A stretch of DNA of 64,000 nucleotides from Timonella sp031979385 (GTDB lineage: Bacteria > Actinomycetota > Actinomycetes > Actinomycetales > Cellulomonadaceae): assembly GCA_031979385.1 (NCBI GenBank), contig DALZEF010000008.1, positions 73,467-137,466 on the forward strand, given 5' to 3'. The translations under genes were made by a program, and so were the position numbers. Each line of letters opens with the position of its first letter. Positions within the stretch are counted from its first letter, which is position 1. The notes beneath the pieces were generated by a model. That model was given only the letters and a program-made list of their open reading frames with translations. It was not told the DNA's origin and searched no databases. Positions 17,933-26,341 of the stretch are shown one piece after another.

Positions 17933-18238
17933 ATGTCACTCGACGTCGCCACCTCACAGGCAAAACACCAAGCACAACATGTTGCATTCCCCACAGCACC
18001 GGCTCCCATCGCACACGGTGTCCGCACCACAACACTGGACCGCGCACCCTATGCCACCGCACCAACCACCCCAACGGAACACGACGGCAAAACTGGCCGG
18101 ATCGTCGCCAATCAGAAAACCGCACGCAACACCACGCCAGAAGCGGAATTTGACGAAATCTCGCGGAAACTGACCGCTGGACCGCTCACCCTCGAATACC
18201 TTGTGTCGTACGCCATCGAAGCGTACTCGAAACGTTAA
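17933..18238 (+). CDS. small hypothetical protein
   Basis: An open frame of 101 codons with C- or A-ending codons similar to nearby genes. The first 70 residues are low-complexity, rich in Thr, Ala, Pro and His. The last 30 (ending TLEYLVSYAIEAYSKR) look like a real amphipathic helix. A GAAAG lies 15 bases before the ATG, which is a poor ribosome site. No family is recognised, and the opposite strand also has an open frame, so this could be a chance ORF. The gap to the T-box promoter is about 90 bases. Confidence 0.4.
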   Translation: MSLDVATSQAKHQAQHVAFPTAPAPIAHGVRTTTLDRAPYATAPTTPTEHDGKTGRIVANQKTARNTTPEAEFDEISRKLTAGPLTLEYLVSYAIEAYSKR

Positions 18239-18328
18239 AAAACGGGCGCTCAAGACTGCGACCAGCGAGGCCGGCAACGAGCAAGACACAACCCGGCAAG
18301 ATGCCGTCGGTGCGTCGCGGCACACGAT

Positions 18329-18357
18329 GTGACAGCACGGCCCAACAGCATTAGGAT
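18329..18357 (+). promoter_or_regulatory. putative promoter of the T-box-ileS-folC transcript
   Basis: GTGACA at 18329-18334 and TAGGAT at 18352-18357 are separated by 17 bases, a reasonable housekeeping-sigma -35/-10 pair. Transcription would begin near 18364, just before the T-box stem I. Confidence 0.4.
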
Positions 18358-18360
18358 AGT

Positions 18361-18660
18361 AAAGATTTTGGCGTTGATCCGGCTATCACCGGGGAGCTTC
18401 CGGAAGAACCGGCTTAGTCACGCGTCGCGGTCACCGTAAGGCCCGCGTGCGCATCGCAAGATGCGTGATGCCCGCGAAGTACAGCCCCAGTAGAACCGGA
18501 CGGGAAGGCCCGTCACAGCCTAGAAGAGCGGTCGAAGACATATGCGAGCAATTCCCCGAAATGGGGAACCACGTCGTCTTTGGCAAGCGGGGTGGTACCG
18601 CGGTCTGGCGCACATGCGCACGAGAATCGTCCTCGCACATCGAATGCATAGGTCCACCCA
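18361..18660 (+). promoter_or_regulatory. ileS T-box leader (actinobacterial translational type)
   Basis: This non-coding leader senses uncharged tRNA-Ile. The diagnostic T-box sequence GGTGGTACCGCG lies at 18591-18602 and would hold the tRNA acceptor end. The short stem I region contains CTATCACCGGGGAGC, giving an ATC (Ile) specifier at 18385-18387, followed by CCGGAAGAACCGG. Actinobacterial ileS T-boxes have an ultra-short stem I and act by hiding the ribosome site. Here GGTCCACCC at 18651-18659, touching the AGGAG of ileS, is complementary to the GGGTGG of the T-box, consistent with such a switch. No intrinsic terminator is seen before the start codon, which also supports translational control. 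Confidence 0.9.
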
Positions 18661-18671
18661 GGAGCGCTGCC

Positions 18672-21600
18672 ATGAGCCTTAGCTCGAACAACTCGTATCC
18701 GCTGCACCGCGACCAAAAAGGCGTGCAAGCGTCCCCGCACCTGCCTTCACTTGAGGAAGAAGTCCTTGAGTATTGGAAACAAGACGGCACTTTCCAAGCT
18801 TCCATTGACCAGCGTGATGCCGGAATCGATGGCTCGAACGAGTTCGTGTTCTATGACGGCCCTCCTTTTGCCAATGGCCTGCCGCACTACGGCCACCTCC
18901 TGACCGGTTACGCCAAGGATGTTGTGCCCCGGTTTGAGACCATGCGCGGCAAGCGGGTTGAGCGTCGCTTCGGGTGGGACACGCACGGTTTGCCGGCGGA
19001 GCTTGAAGCTGAACGTATCCTCGGCATCACGGACAAGTCCCAGATCGAGGAGATGGGTATCGGTACGTTCAATGAGGCGTGCCGCACTTCGGTGCTGAAG
19101 TACACGAAGGAATGGGAAACCTATGTGACCCGCCAAGCGCGCTGGGTTGACTTCGAGAACGACTATAAGACCCTTGACGTGACGTTCATGGAGTCTGTCA
19201 TCTGGGCGTTTAAGACCCTGCATGATAAGGACTTGGCTTACGAGGGTTATCGTGTGCTGCCGTACTGCTGGCATGACGAAACCCCGCTGTCCAACCACGA
19301 ACTGCGCATGGATGATGACGTCTATCAGTCGCGTCAGGACCCTGCGCTAACCGTTGGGTTGCGCCTTGACTCGGGCGAACTCGCACTGATCTGGACCACC
19401 ACTCCGTGGACCTTGCCGTCCAACCAGGCCGTCGCTGTTGGCCCGGACGTGGACTACGTGATCGTGGCTCCGGGCGAGGACTCGGCATTCGCGGGGGACA
19501 AAGTGCTTCTCGGCGCCGCGCGCTTGTCCGCGTATGCGAAGGAACTCGGCGAGGGCGGAACCGTCCTGGAAACCGTGAAGGGTGCCGATCTTGCGGGCCG
19601 TCGCTACGCACCAGCGTTCCCATACTTCGCAAACGACCCAGAAAACCCCGCCCAGCACCAGATCATCGTCGCGGACTACGTGACCACCGAAGACGGTACG
19701 GGTCTGGTCCACCAGGCACCAGCGTTCGGTGAAGATGACATGATCGCCTGTGATGCGGTGGGTATCAAGCCCGTTGTGACCGTGGATGAGAAGGGCCAGT
19801 TCAACGCTCTTGTACCGGACTACACCGGCCAACAGGTGTTCGACGCCAACCCGGCAGTCATCAAGGACCTCAAGGAAGGCACCGGACCGCTCGCTCTCGT
19901 TGAACCGGAACTGCGCGCCAAGGTCATCCGCCACGAAACCTATCAGCACTCCTACCCACACTGCTGGCGCTGCCGTAACCCACTGATCTACAAGGCCGTG
20001 TCCTCGTGGTTCGTTCGTGTGACCCAGTTCCGCGACCGCATGGTTGAGCTGAACGAGGAAATCACCTGGACCCCAGAGCACATCAAGCATGGACAGTTCG
20101 GTAAGTGGCTTGAGGGTGCACGCGACTGGTCGATCTCGCGTAACCGCTACTTCGGCACCCCAATCCCCGTGTGGGTTTCGGACAACCCGGAGTACCCACG
20201 CACGGACGTGTACGGTTCGCTCGCTGAACTCGAAGCCGACTTCGGCCGCCTGCCACTCAACGACAAGGGCGAGCCTGACCTGCACCGCCCATACATCGAT
20301 GACCTGACCCGGCCAAACCCGGACGACCCGACCGGCCAGTCCACGATGCGCCGCATCCCTGATGTTTTGGACGTGTGGTTCGACTCCGGTTCGATGCCGT
20401 TCGCTCAGGTCCACTACCCGTTCGAGAACCGTGACTGGTTCGAGCACCACTACCCAGGCGACTTCATCGTCGAATACATCGGTCAGACGCGCGGCTGGTT
20501 CTACCTGCTGCACGTGCTCGCGACCGCTCTGTTTGACCGACCCGCGTTCCGCACGGCTGTCAGCCACGGAATCGTGCTCGGTTCGGATGGCCGCAAGATG
20601 TCGAAGTCGCTGCGCAACTACCCGGATGTGTCCGAGGTGTTGAACCGTGACGGCTCCGACGCAATGCGCTGGTTCCTCATGTCCTCACCGATTCTGCGCG
20701 GTGGAAACCTGATTGTGACCGAGGACGGCATCCGCGACTCAGTGCGTCAGGTGCTGTTGCCTGTGTGGTCCACGTACTACTTCTTCACGCTATATGCGGG
20801 TGCCGCCAACGGCGGTGAGGGCTATGTTGCTCGCGCTGTGCGCGCCGACGAGGTGGCCGGGCTGCCGGATATGGACCGCTACCTGCTGGCTCGCACCCAC
20901 AACCTGGTTGCGACTGTCACCGAGCAGATGGACCGCTACGACATCGCTGGCGCGTGCGAATCGGTGCGCGAATACCTCGACGCCCTGACCAACTGGTATG
21001 TGCGCACCCAGCGCGACCGCTTCTGGCGTGAGGACCACAATGCGTTCAACACGCTGTTCACGGCCCTCGAAACCCTCACTCGCGTCATGGCGCCGCTGGC
21101 ACCACTGCTCGCCGAGGAAGTATGGCGCGGCCTGACCGGCGGACGTTCCGTCCACCTCCAGGACTGGGTTGACCTGTCCGGCTCATTTGGCGAGGTGCTG
21201 CTTGCCGACGATACCCTCGTTGGCACGATGGAGCAGGTTCGCAACGCGGTATCGCTTGGGTTGTCGTTGCGTAAAGCTAACAAGCAGCGTGTACGCCAAC
21301 CGCTCGCCAAACTCACGGTGGTTGTTCCTGAGCAGCAGACCCTGTCTCCGTACACGGACATTCTCGCGTCTGAGTTGAACGTCAAGAGCGTTGAGCTGAC
21401 CGAACTGTCTGAGGAAGCAACAGCAGCGTACGGCATCACGCAGAACCTTGCCGTGAACGCACGTGCAGCCGGTCCACGTTTGGGCCGTGGCGTGCAGGCG
21501 GTCATCAAGGCAGCGAAGGCCGGCGACTGGTCCGTTGTTGACGATGCAGTTGTGGTGCGCACCGCCGACGGTGACGTTGCACTTGAGGCATCCGAATATG

Positions 21601-21938
21601 AACTCACCACGGTTGTTGGCGGGGGAGCGGACGGCCAGATTGCGGCTGCAGTACTTGCTGGCGGTGGATTCGTGGTCCTGGACCTCGCGCTCACTCCAGA
21701 GCTTTTGGCAGAAGGCTACGCACGTGACGTGATCCGTGACGTTCAGGACGCACGCAAGAGCGCTGGCCTGGATGTAGCTGACCGGATCAACCTCACGCTG
21801 ACCGTGCCCGAAGAGTACGCACCGGCTGTTGAAGCGAACCGCGAACTCATCATGAGCGAAACCCTCGCGTTGACGTTGTCGGTTGTGGCCGCCTCCGTTG
21901 ACGAGCGTGCCGTAGCAGTAGAAAAGGCTGAAGCGTGA
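18672..21938 (+). CDS. ileS: isoleucyl-tRNA synthetase, long (eukaryote-like) type
   Basis: Charges tRNA-Ile with isoleucine; class Ia enzyme with an editing domain. The 1088-residue product has NGLPHYGHLLTG (HIGH-type motif at residues 72-75) and GRKMSKSLRNYPD (KMSKS). Its length and the PHYGH form match the eukaryote-like IleRS2 group, known to be naturally tolerant of mupirocin, and not the roughly 930-residue IleRS1. The ATG at 18672 has CAGGAG eight bases upstream and lies after the T-box; an upstream in-frame start at 18447 would fall inside the leader and is rejected. The stop overlaps folC by four bases. Confidence 0.97.
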   Translation: MSLSSNNSYPLHRDQKGVQASPHLPSLEEEVLEYWKQDGTFQASIDQRDAGIDGSNEFVFYDGPPFANGLPHYGHLLTGYAKDVVPRFETMRGKRVERRFGWDTHGLPAELEAERILGITDKSQIEEMGIGTFNEACRTSVLKYTKEWETYVTRQARWVDFENDYKTLDVTFMESVIWAFKTLHDKDLAYEGYRVLPYCWHDETPLSNHELRMDDDVYQSRQDPALTVGLRLDSGELALIWTTTPWTLPSNQAVAVGPDVDYVIVAPGEDSAFAGDKVLLGAARLSAYAKELGEGGTVLETVKGADLAGRRYAPAFPYFANDPENPAQHQIIVADYVTTEDGTGLVHQAPAFGEDDMIACDAVGIKPVVTVDEKGQFNALVPDYTGQQVFDANPAVIKDLKEGTGPLALVEPELRAKVIRHETYQHSYPHCWRCRNPLIYKAVSSWFVRVTQFRDRMVELNEEITWTPEHIKHGQFGKWLEGARDWSISRNRYFGTPIPVWVSDNPEYPRTDVYGSLAELEADFGRLPLNDKGEPDLHRPYIDDLTRPNPDDPTGQSTMRRIPDVLDVWFDSGSMPFAQVHYPFENRDWFEHHYPGDFIVEYIGQTRGWFYLLHVLATALFDRPAFRTAVSHGIVLGSDGRKMSKSLRNYPDVSEVLNRDGSDAMRWFLMSSPILRGGNLIVTEDGIRDSVRQVLLPVWSTYYFFTLYAGAANGGEGYVARAVRADEVAGLPDMDRYLLARTHNLVATVTEQMDRYDIAGACESVREYLDALTNWYVRTQRDRFWREDHNAFNTLFTALETLTRVMAPLAPLLAEEVWRGLTGGRSVHLQDWVDLSGSFGEVLLADDTLVGTMEQVRNAVSLGLSLRKANKQRVRQPLAKLTVVVPEQQTLSPYTDILASELNVKSVELTELSEEATAAYGITQNLAVNARAAGPRLGRGVQAVIKAAKAGDWSVVDDAVVVRTADGDVALEASEYELTTVVGGGADGQIAAAVLAGGGFVVLDLALTPELLAEGYARDVIRDVQDARKSAGLDVADRINLTLTVPEEYAPAVEANRELIMSETLALTLSVVAASVDERAVAVEKAEA

Positions 21939-23326
21939 GCAAACGCAAAAACACAGACGCGCCTGTGACTCCTTCGCCGGAGGCCCAGGCGCGTCTGCGC
22001 GAAATCTATGGCGAGATCATGGCCCGAAACCCGGAGCACGATTTCGTCCCCACCCTTGATCGCGTCCGCGACGTGTGCGATCTGCTGGGCAACCCGCAAA
22101 ACGCCTACCGGTCAATCCATATCACCGGAACCAACGGTAAAACCTCGACGGCGCGCATGATCGAATCGCTCGTGTCTGAACACGGGCTACGCACCGGACG
22201 GTTCACCAGCCCACACCTGACCTCGGTCACCGAACGCATCGCAATCGACGGTGAACCCATCAGCGTTGAACGCTTCATTGAAACCTACGATGACGTGCTG
22301 CCATACATTGAAATGGTTGACGCACGCTCGCAGGAAAACGGTGGTCCGCGGCTGAGCTTCTTCGAGGTCTTGACCGTCATGGCCTACGCGGCGTTCGCAG
22401 ACACCCCGATTGATGTGGCCATCGTTGAGGTTGGCATGGGCGGAACCTGGGACTCCACCAACGTGATCGACGCCGAGGTTGCGGTCATCACGCCGATCTC
22501 GCTCGACCACATCAAGTGGCTGGGCGACACCGTGCGAGACATCGCGATTGAGAAGTCCGGGATCATCAAGGACGGCGCAACCGTTGTGGTGTCCACCCAG
22601 AGTGAGGTCGCTGACGAAGAGATCGCCGTGGTGGCGGGCGAGCGTGGCGCTCGGTTGCTTCGCGAGGGTCAAGAACTCAGTGTTTCGGCGCGTACCCCAG
22701 CAGTGGGCGGCCAAATGATGTCACTGACTACACCAGCGGCAACCTACACGGACATCTACCTGCCCATGTTTGGTGAACACCAAGCGCACAACGCCCTACT
22801 CGCGTTGGCCGCAGTGGAAACTCTTATGGCCAACGGTGGCGCACTATCCGGTGAGATCGTTGAGGCTGGATTCGCCAACGCGAGTTCGCCAGGACGTCTC
22901 GAACTCGTGCGATCCAGCCCCACAATCATCGTGGACGCCGCACACAACCCGGGCGGCGCAGAAGTTCTCGTGAACGCGCTCGAAGAGTCGTTTAACTTTG
23001 ACCGGCTCATCGGTGTCATCGGAATTCTTGCGGATAAGGATGCGGAATCGGTTCTGTCCGTACTCGAACCGGTGCTCGCAGAGATCGTGGTCACGACCTC
23101 ATCGTCCGTGCGCAGCATGGAGGTTGAGGATCTCGCAGAGTTGGCCCGCGAAATTTTCGGCGAAGACCGCGTGCACGTTGAGGAACGCCTCGACACCGCG
23201 ATCGACCTAGCGGGTGCCCGCGCCGAATACCACGACACCATTGGCGTGGGAACGGGAACCGGTGTTCTTGTAGCCGGTTCGGTGATCCTTGCCGCTGAGG
23301 CACGAATCCTGTTGGGCAAAGGCTAA
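21935..23326 (+). CDS. folC: folylpolyglutamate synthase / dihydrofolate synthase
   Basis: Adds glutamate to dihydropteroate and folates using ATP, retaining folates in the cell. The 463-residue Mur-ligase-family protein shows the P-loop HITGTNGKTSTARM, the omega-type segment TSPHLTSVTERI, VEVGMGGTWDSTN and the C-domain DAAHNPGGAE. The GTG start makes a GTGA overlap with ileS, so folC depends on the ileS transcript and T-box control. Downstream synteny in actinobacteria is usually folC-DUF4233-ndk; here about 4 kb with dha genes is inserted before DUF4233. A long hairpin follows the gene. Confidence 0.95.
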   Translation: MSKRKNTDAPVTPSPEAQARLREIYGEIMARNPEHDFVPTLDRVRDVCDLLGNPQNAYRSIHITGTNGKTSTARMIESLVSEHGLRTGRFTSPHLTSVTERIAIDGEPISVERFIETYDDVLPYIEMVDARSQENGGPRLSFFEVLTVMAYAAFADTPIDVAIVEVGMGGTWDSTNVIDAEVAVITPISLDHIKWLGDTVRDIAIEKSGIIKDGATVVVSTQSEVADEEIAVVAGERGARLLREGQELSVSARTPAVGGQMMSLTTPAATYTDIYLPMFGEHQAHNALLALAAVETLMANGGALSGEIVEAGFANASSPGRLELVRSSPTIIVDAAHNPGGAEVLVNALEESFNFDRLIGVIGILADKDAESVLSVLEPVLAEIVVTTSSSVRSMEVEDLAELAREIFGEDRVHVEERLDTAIDLAGARAEYHDTIGVGTGTGVLVAGSVILAAEARILLGKG

Positions 23327-23376
23327 ACCCGCATCCTCTTGGATAGAGAGTAAGACTGCACAGCCCAACCTTTTGT

Positions 23377-23447
23377 CGAGTGTGTAGGTTTTTTCTGTTC
23401 TGTGAGTGTCAACCAGACTCACAGAACAGAAGAAACCTACACACTCG
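23377..23447 (+). terminator. 31-bp-stem hairpin after folC
   Basis: Arms 23377-23407 and 23417-23447 pair across 31 bases with one mismatch and a 9-base loop, starting 50 bases after the folC stop. A TTTT lies 5' of the stem but no U-tract follows it. It separates the ileS-folC transcript from dhaK. Confidence 0.6.
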
Positions 23448-23563
23448 CTCAGTCTTCTGCGCGGTTGAAGCGTGCCGAAAACACTTACCGGTGATTGAAT
23501 GGAAGAACCTTAACTTCACCGCTACCCATGCGGGCAACGATGCCCACTGGATTGGACGTTCAC

Positions 23564-24559
23564 ATGAAGAAGTTGATCAACAGCCCTGAAAGCGTGCTTA
23601 CTCAGACCGTTGAGGGATTCACCCTCGCGCACAGCGATCTTGTCGAAGCACACACCGACCCGGTGTTCATTTCCCGAGCGACGCCCACGCCATCTGGAAA
23701 GGTCGCTCTTGTCTCCGGTGGTGGTTCTGGCCATGAGCCGCTGCATGGCGGATTCGTGGGCGACGGCATGCTCGACGCCGCCGTTCCGGGTGCCATGTTC
23801 ACCTCGCCCACTCCCGATCAAATTGAGGCCGCTATCAAGCATGCGGATGCTGGTGCGGGCGTGCTCAACATCGTCAAGAACTACACCGGCGATGTCATGA
23901 ACTTCGAGATGGCGGTCGAGCTTGCTGAGGCTGACGACATCAATGTTCGATCAGTCGTGGTCAACGACGACGTTGCGGTTGAGGACTCCACCTGGACCGC
24001 TGGCCGCCGCGGTGTCGCGGGAACCGTACTGGTGGAGAAGATCGCTGGGGCAGCCGCTGTCAGAGGCGATGGTCTCGATGCCGTGACCACGCTGGCGCAG
24101 AAGGTGGTGGACAACGTTCGCTCGATGGGCGTTGCGCTGACTGCCTGCACAGTTCCGCATGCTGGTGAGCCGAGCTTCACGCTCGCGGAGGATGAGATCG
24201 AGATCGGCATCGGTATCCACGGTGAGCCAGGCCGCGAGCGGATCAAGTTGCGCACCGCAGACGAGGTCACCGAGTTGTTGCTCGGCCCTGTTATCGAGGA
24301 CCTCGGCATCGGGAACGGTGAGAAGGCGCTGCTTTTCGTTAACGGTATGGGCGGTACGCCAGCCTCGGAGCTGTACATCGTGTACCGGCACGCCCGGAAA
24401 CTGCTTGAGGATCAGGGTGTTGAGGTCACTCGTTCACTGGTGGGCAACTACGTGACCTCACTTGAGATGCAGGGCGCCTCGATCACCGTGCTGCGGCTTA
24501 ATGACGAACTCACAACTCTGTGGGATGCACCGGTCAAGACTGCCGCGTTGAACTGGTAG
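23564..24559 (+). CDS. dhaK: dihydroxyacetone kinase subunit DhaK
   Basis: Binds dihydroxyacetone covalently for phosphorylation by DhaL-ADP/ATP. The 331-residue product has the N-terminal LVSGGGSGHEPLHGGFVG substrate-site loop and the later GIGIHGEPG, whose histidine corresponds to the residue that forms the hemiaminal with the substrate. TVPHAGEPSFTLAEDE lies just before it. ATG at 23564 (MKKLINSPES) is the family-typical start, although its ribosome site is weak; the in-frame ATG at 23495 is too early. dhaL and dhaM follow on the same strand but after an opposite-strand HTH/DUF2975 unit, so the operon is interrupted. Confidence 0.95.
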   Translation: MKKLINSPESVLTQTVEGFTLAHSDLVEAHTDPVFISRATPTPSGKVALVSGGGSGHEPLHGGFVGDGMLDAAVPGAMFTSPTPDQIEAAIKHADAGAGVLNIVKNYTGDVMNFEMAVELAEADDINVRSVVVNDDVAVEDSTWTAGRRGVAGTVLVEKIAGAAAVRGDGLDAVTTLAQKVVDNVRSMGVALTACTVPHAGEPSFTLAEDEIEIGIGIHGEPGRERIKLRTADEVTELLLGPVIEDLGIGNGEKALLFVNGMGGTPASELYIVYRHARKLLEDQGVEVTRSLVGNYVTSLEMQGASITVLRLNDELTTLWDAPVKTAALNW

Positions 24560-24589
24560 CACAGTGTGCCTTCGCCTCGCGATGGCAAA

Positions 24590-24648
24590 GGTACGGTTTT
24601 CTTTGTTTTGCCCAATAAATCATCAGGCAAAACAAAGAAAACCGTACC
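24590..24648. terminator. 23-bp perfect hairpin between dhaK and the HTH gene
   Basis: Arms 24590-24612 and 24626-24648 are perfect reverse complements with a 13-base loop. It lies between the convergent 3' ends of dhaK and the small HTH gene. The stem itself is pyrimidine-rich on one side but is not followed by a U-tract. Confidence 0.6.
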
Positions 24649-24665
24649 CTGAGCTGAAGCTCTCG

Positions 24666-24878
24666 TTAGTCCTCGTCGGGGACCCAGCGCAGTAGATCTC
24701 CCGGCTGACAGTCCAGAACCTCGCACATCGCCTCGAGGGTCGTGAACCGGACGGCTTTGGCTCTGCCGTTTTTCAGGACAGCGACGTTTGCGGGGGTGAT
24801 TCCGATTGCCTCCGCGAACTCGCTGACCGACATCTTGCGTTGCGCGAGCATGACGTCAATGTCGACTTCGATGGCCAT
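24666..24878 (-). CDS. small Cro/CI-family HTH transcriptional regulator (YozG-like)
   Basis: A 70-residue single-domain DNA-binding protein. The helix-turn-helix reads SVSEFAEAIGITPANVAVLKNG followed by RAKAVRFTTLEAMCEVLDCQPGDLL, the typical XRE layout ending in a GDLLxW motif. Proteins of this size are commonly paired with a DUF2975 membrane protein, as here: its ATG overlaps the DUF2975 stop (TGATG). It probably represses its own promoter, where two 21-bp-spaced repeats lie. A role in controlling the flanking dha genes is possible but unproven. Confidence 0.88.
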   Translation of the reverse strand: MAIEVDIDVMLAQRKMSVSEFAEAIGITPANVAVLKNGRAKAVRFTTLEAMCEVLDCQPGDLLRWVPDED

Positions 24879-25351
24879 CAGATCACCTGCTCAAGTTCGT
24901 GTGACTGGGTAATCGCCGAGACGAGTAGTTGCCTTAACACGTACACGAGCAGCGAGAATGCGCTGGTTATCGCTAAAGCAGTGGCAAACCAGATGTAGTC
25001 GGGGGCGGGTTCGATCATTATCCATCGCACTATCCAGCCGCCCAGGATGAGGATGCTGGCTACCACTCCCGCCCAGATCATTGTGTCTACCCACTTCAGT
25101 GAGGATCGTTCGAAGGTCGTTCCGCGTGCGGTTCGCGAGAGTAGTTTCCATACGGCGAACAGCGCGACCTGGCCGCAGAGGACTACGAGTCCAAACAGCA
25201 CGACATAGGGGATCTTAAATGCTGCGAGTTCGGGGTACTGGTAGGCGGTTGTGAAGCCGATTTCGGGTAGTAGCCAGAACTGAACGATGAAGCTCACGAG
25301 CAACAACACGACGAGGATCGCTTTGAGCAGGAGGAAGGGGAGATATTTCAT
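24878..25351 (-). CDS. DUF2975 membrane protein
   Basis: A protein of about 157 residues with four hydrophobic segments, near residues 4-24, 44-68, 86-105 and 118-140. The sequence LPEIGFTTAYQYPELAAF between the first two and FERSSLKWVDTMIWAG before the third fit the DUF2975 family, for which no biochemical role is established. It is thought to modulate the adjacent small HTH regulator. The ATG at 25351 is chosen because GATAAT at 25374-25369 (read on the minus strand) would start transcription just before it; the alternative ATG at 25369 overlaps that box. Confidence 0.78.
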   Translation of the reverse strand: MKYLPFLLLKAILVVLLLVSFIVQFWLLPEIGFTTAYQYPELAAFKIPYVVLFGLVVLCGQVALFAVWKLLSRTARGTTFERSSLKWVDTMIWAGVVASILILGGWIVRWIMIEPAPDYIWFATALAITSAFSLLVYVLRQLLVSAITQSHELEQVI

Positions 25352-25387
25352 ATATCGATAATCAATCATTATCTATCGAAAATCAAT
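25351..25387 (-). promoter_or_regulatory. paired operator-like direct repeats before the DUF2975-HTH unit
   Basis: Two copies of a 16-base element, consensus TMTATCGAWAATCAAT on the plus strand, lie at 25351-25366 and 25372-25387, exactly 21 bases apart (two helical turns). They overlap the presumed -10 box and start codon of the DUF2975 gene. This is the layout of an autoregulatory operator, with the neighbouring HTH protein as obvious candidate. Confidence 0.55.
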
Positions 25388-25424
25388 AGGTGCTGGCGTG
25401 TAAAAGATGTGAAGACTGGCCGTT

Positions 25425-25485
25425 CTGTGGATTTTTTCGCCGAACTGTCTGTGCCGTAGGCACAGATCAGCGATTACATCCACAG
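25425..25485. other. imperfect hairpin in the DUF2975-dhaL intergenic region
   Basis: CTGTGGAT and ATCCACAG pair at the base, and CTGTGCC-GTA-GGCACAG forms the tip, with an interrupted stem between. It is the only clear structure in the gene-free stretch 25388-25698, which must also carry the dhaL promoter. Its orientation upstream of dhaL means it could be a leader element or a marker of an old insertion edge. Confidence 0.35.
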
Positions 25486-25698
25486 ATTGGTGGGGCACTT
25501 GCGGGCGGACTGATTGGCGCTTGCCTATTTAGACACATTGCCGACGAGCCGGACATACCCAGCGCACCTCACGTCGTGTCGTGTGCCCGGACCGCTAAAG
25601 AGATGTAGCGTGCCCCACCCGCCTACGAGCTTCCACCGAGTACAGTTGTCTTCACCATCAACCGTTCCACAAAAACTCATCAGACTTGGAGCCACCGT

Positions 25699-26331
25699 AT
25701 GACCGCCGACGTTCAATGGTCTCTTACTTGGATTCGTGATGTCGCTGCCCGTGTATCGGAACGAAAATCGGAGTTCACCACGCTCGACCGAGAAATTGGC
25801 GATGCGGACCACGGGGAGAACCTCAACCGTGGTTTTACCGCGGTCGTAGAAAGGCTCGATGGCCTCGAACAGCCGCCAGGAACAATCGGTGACGTGCTCA
25901 AACTTGTGGCCACGACGTTGATGTCGACGGTTGGGGGAGCATCTGGCCCGTTGTATGGAACCGCGTTCCTGCGCGCATCAAAAGCTGTAGCCGTGTCTGA
26001 GTTGGATGGGCAAGCAGCCTCAGCGCTCATCGCTGCCGCCCTTGAGGGAGTTTCCACCCGGGGGAAAGCTGTGGTTGGCGAGAAGACGATGATTGATGCG
26101 TGGGCACCTGCTGCCGCCGCCGCAGCACAGAGCGCCGAGAACGGTGGAAATGCTGCTCAGGTGTTCGCCGCGGCAGCGCAGGCAGCAGCGCAGGGCGCGG
26201 AAGAGACGATCGAACTCAAAGCCACCAAGGGTCGTGCAAGCTACCTTGGGGAACGCTCTGTGGGACATAAGGACCCCGGAGCGACAACAACGGCACTTAT
26301 TCTGGAAAGTGCAGCCCGAACAGTCCAATAA
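25699..26331 (+). CDS. dhaL: dihydroxyacetone kinase subunit DhaL
   Basis: Carries the tightly bound nucleotide that is phosphorylated by DhaM and transfers phosphate to DhaK-bound dihydroxyacetone. The 210-residue all-helical protein has REIGDADHGENLNRG, whose Asp residues bind Mg-ADP, then GGASGPLYGTAF, GEKTMIDAWAP and the C-terminal RASYLGERSVGHKDPGATTT. The ATG has GGAG eight bases upstream. dhaM follows after ten bases. The promoter lies in the 311 bases after the divergent DUF2975 gene, so dhaL-dhaM is a separate transcript from dhaK. Confidence 0.95.
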   Translation: MTADVQWSLTWIRDVAARVSERKSEFTTLDREIGDADHGENLNRGFTAVVERLDGLEQPPGTIGDVLKLVATTLMSTVGGASGPLYGTAFLRASKAVAVSELDGQAASALIAAALEGVSTRGKAVVGEKTMIDAWAPAAAAAAQSAENGGNAAQVFAAAAQAAAQGAEETIELKATKGRASYLGERSVGHKDPGATTTALILESAARTVQ

Positions 26332-26341
26332 AGGAGGAAAG

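Noticed and set aside
17885..17950. Glycine-riboswitch-like words (GGGAGAG ... ACCGAAAGAA ... AACACTCA)
   Set aside because: The distance between the words is too short for the aptamer stem, the second half does not pair, and no glycine-metabolism gene follows.
18447..18671. 75-codon N-terminal extension of IleRS
   Set aside because: It would translate the T-box leader; the ribosome site and family start support 18672.
19347..20567. 406-codon open frame on the minus strand
   Set aside because: It is antisense to the ileS core; composition reflects the third-position bias of the real gene.
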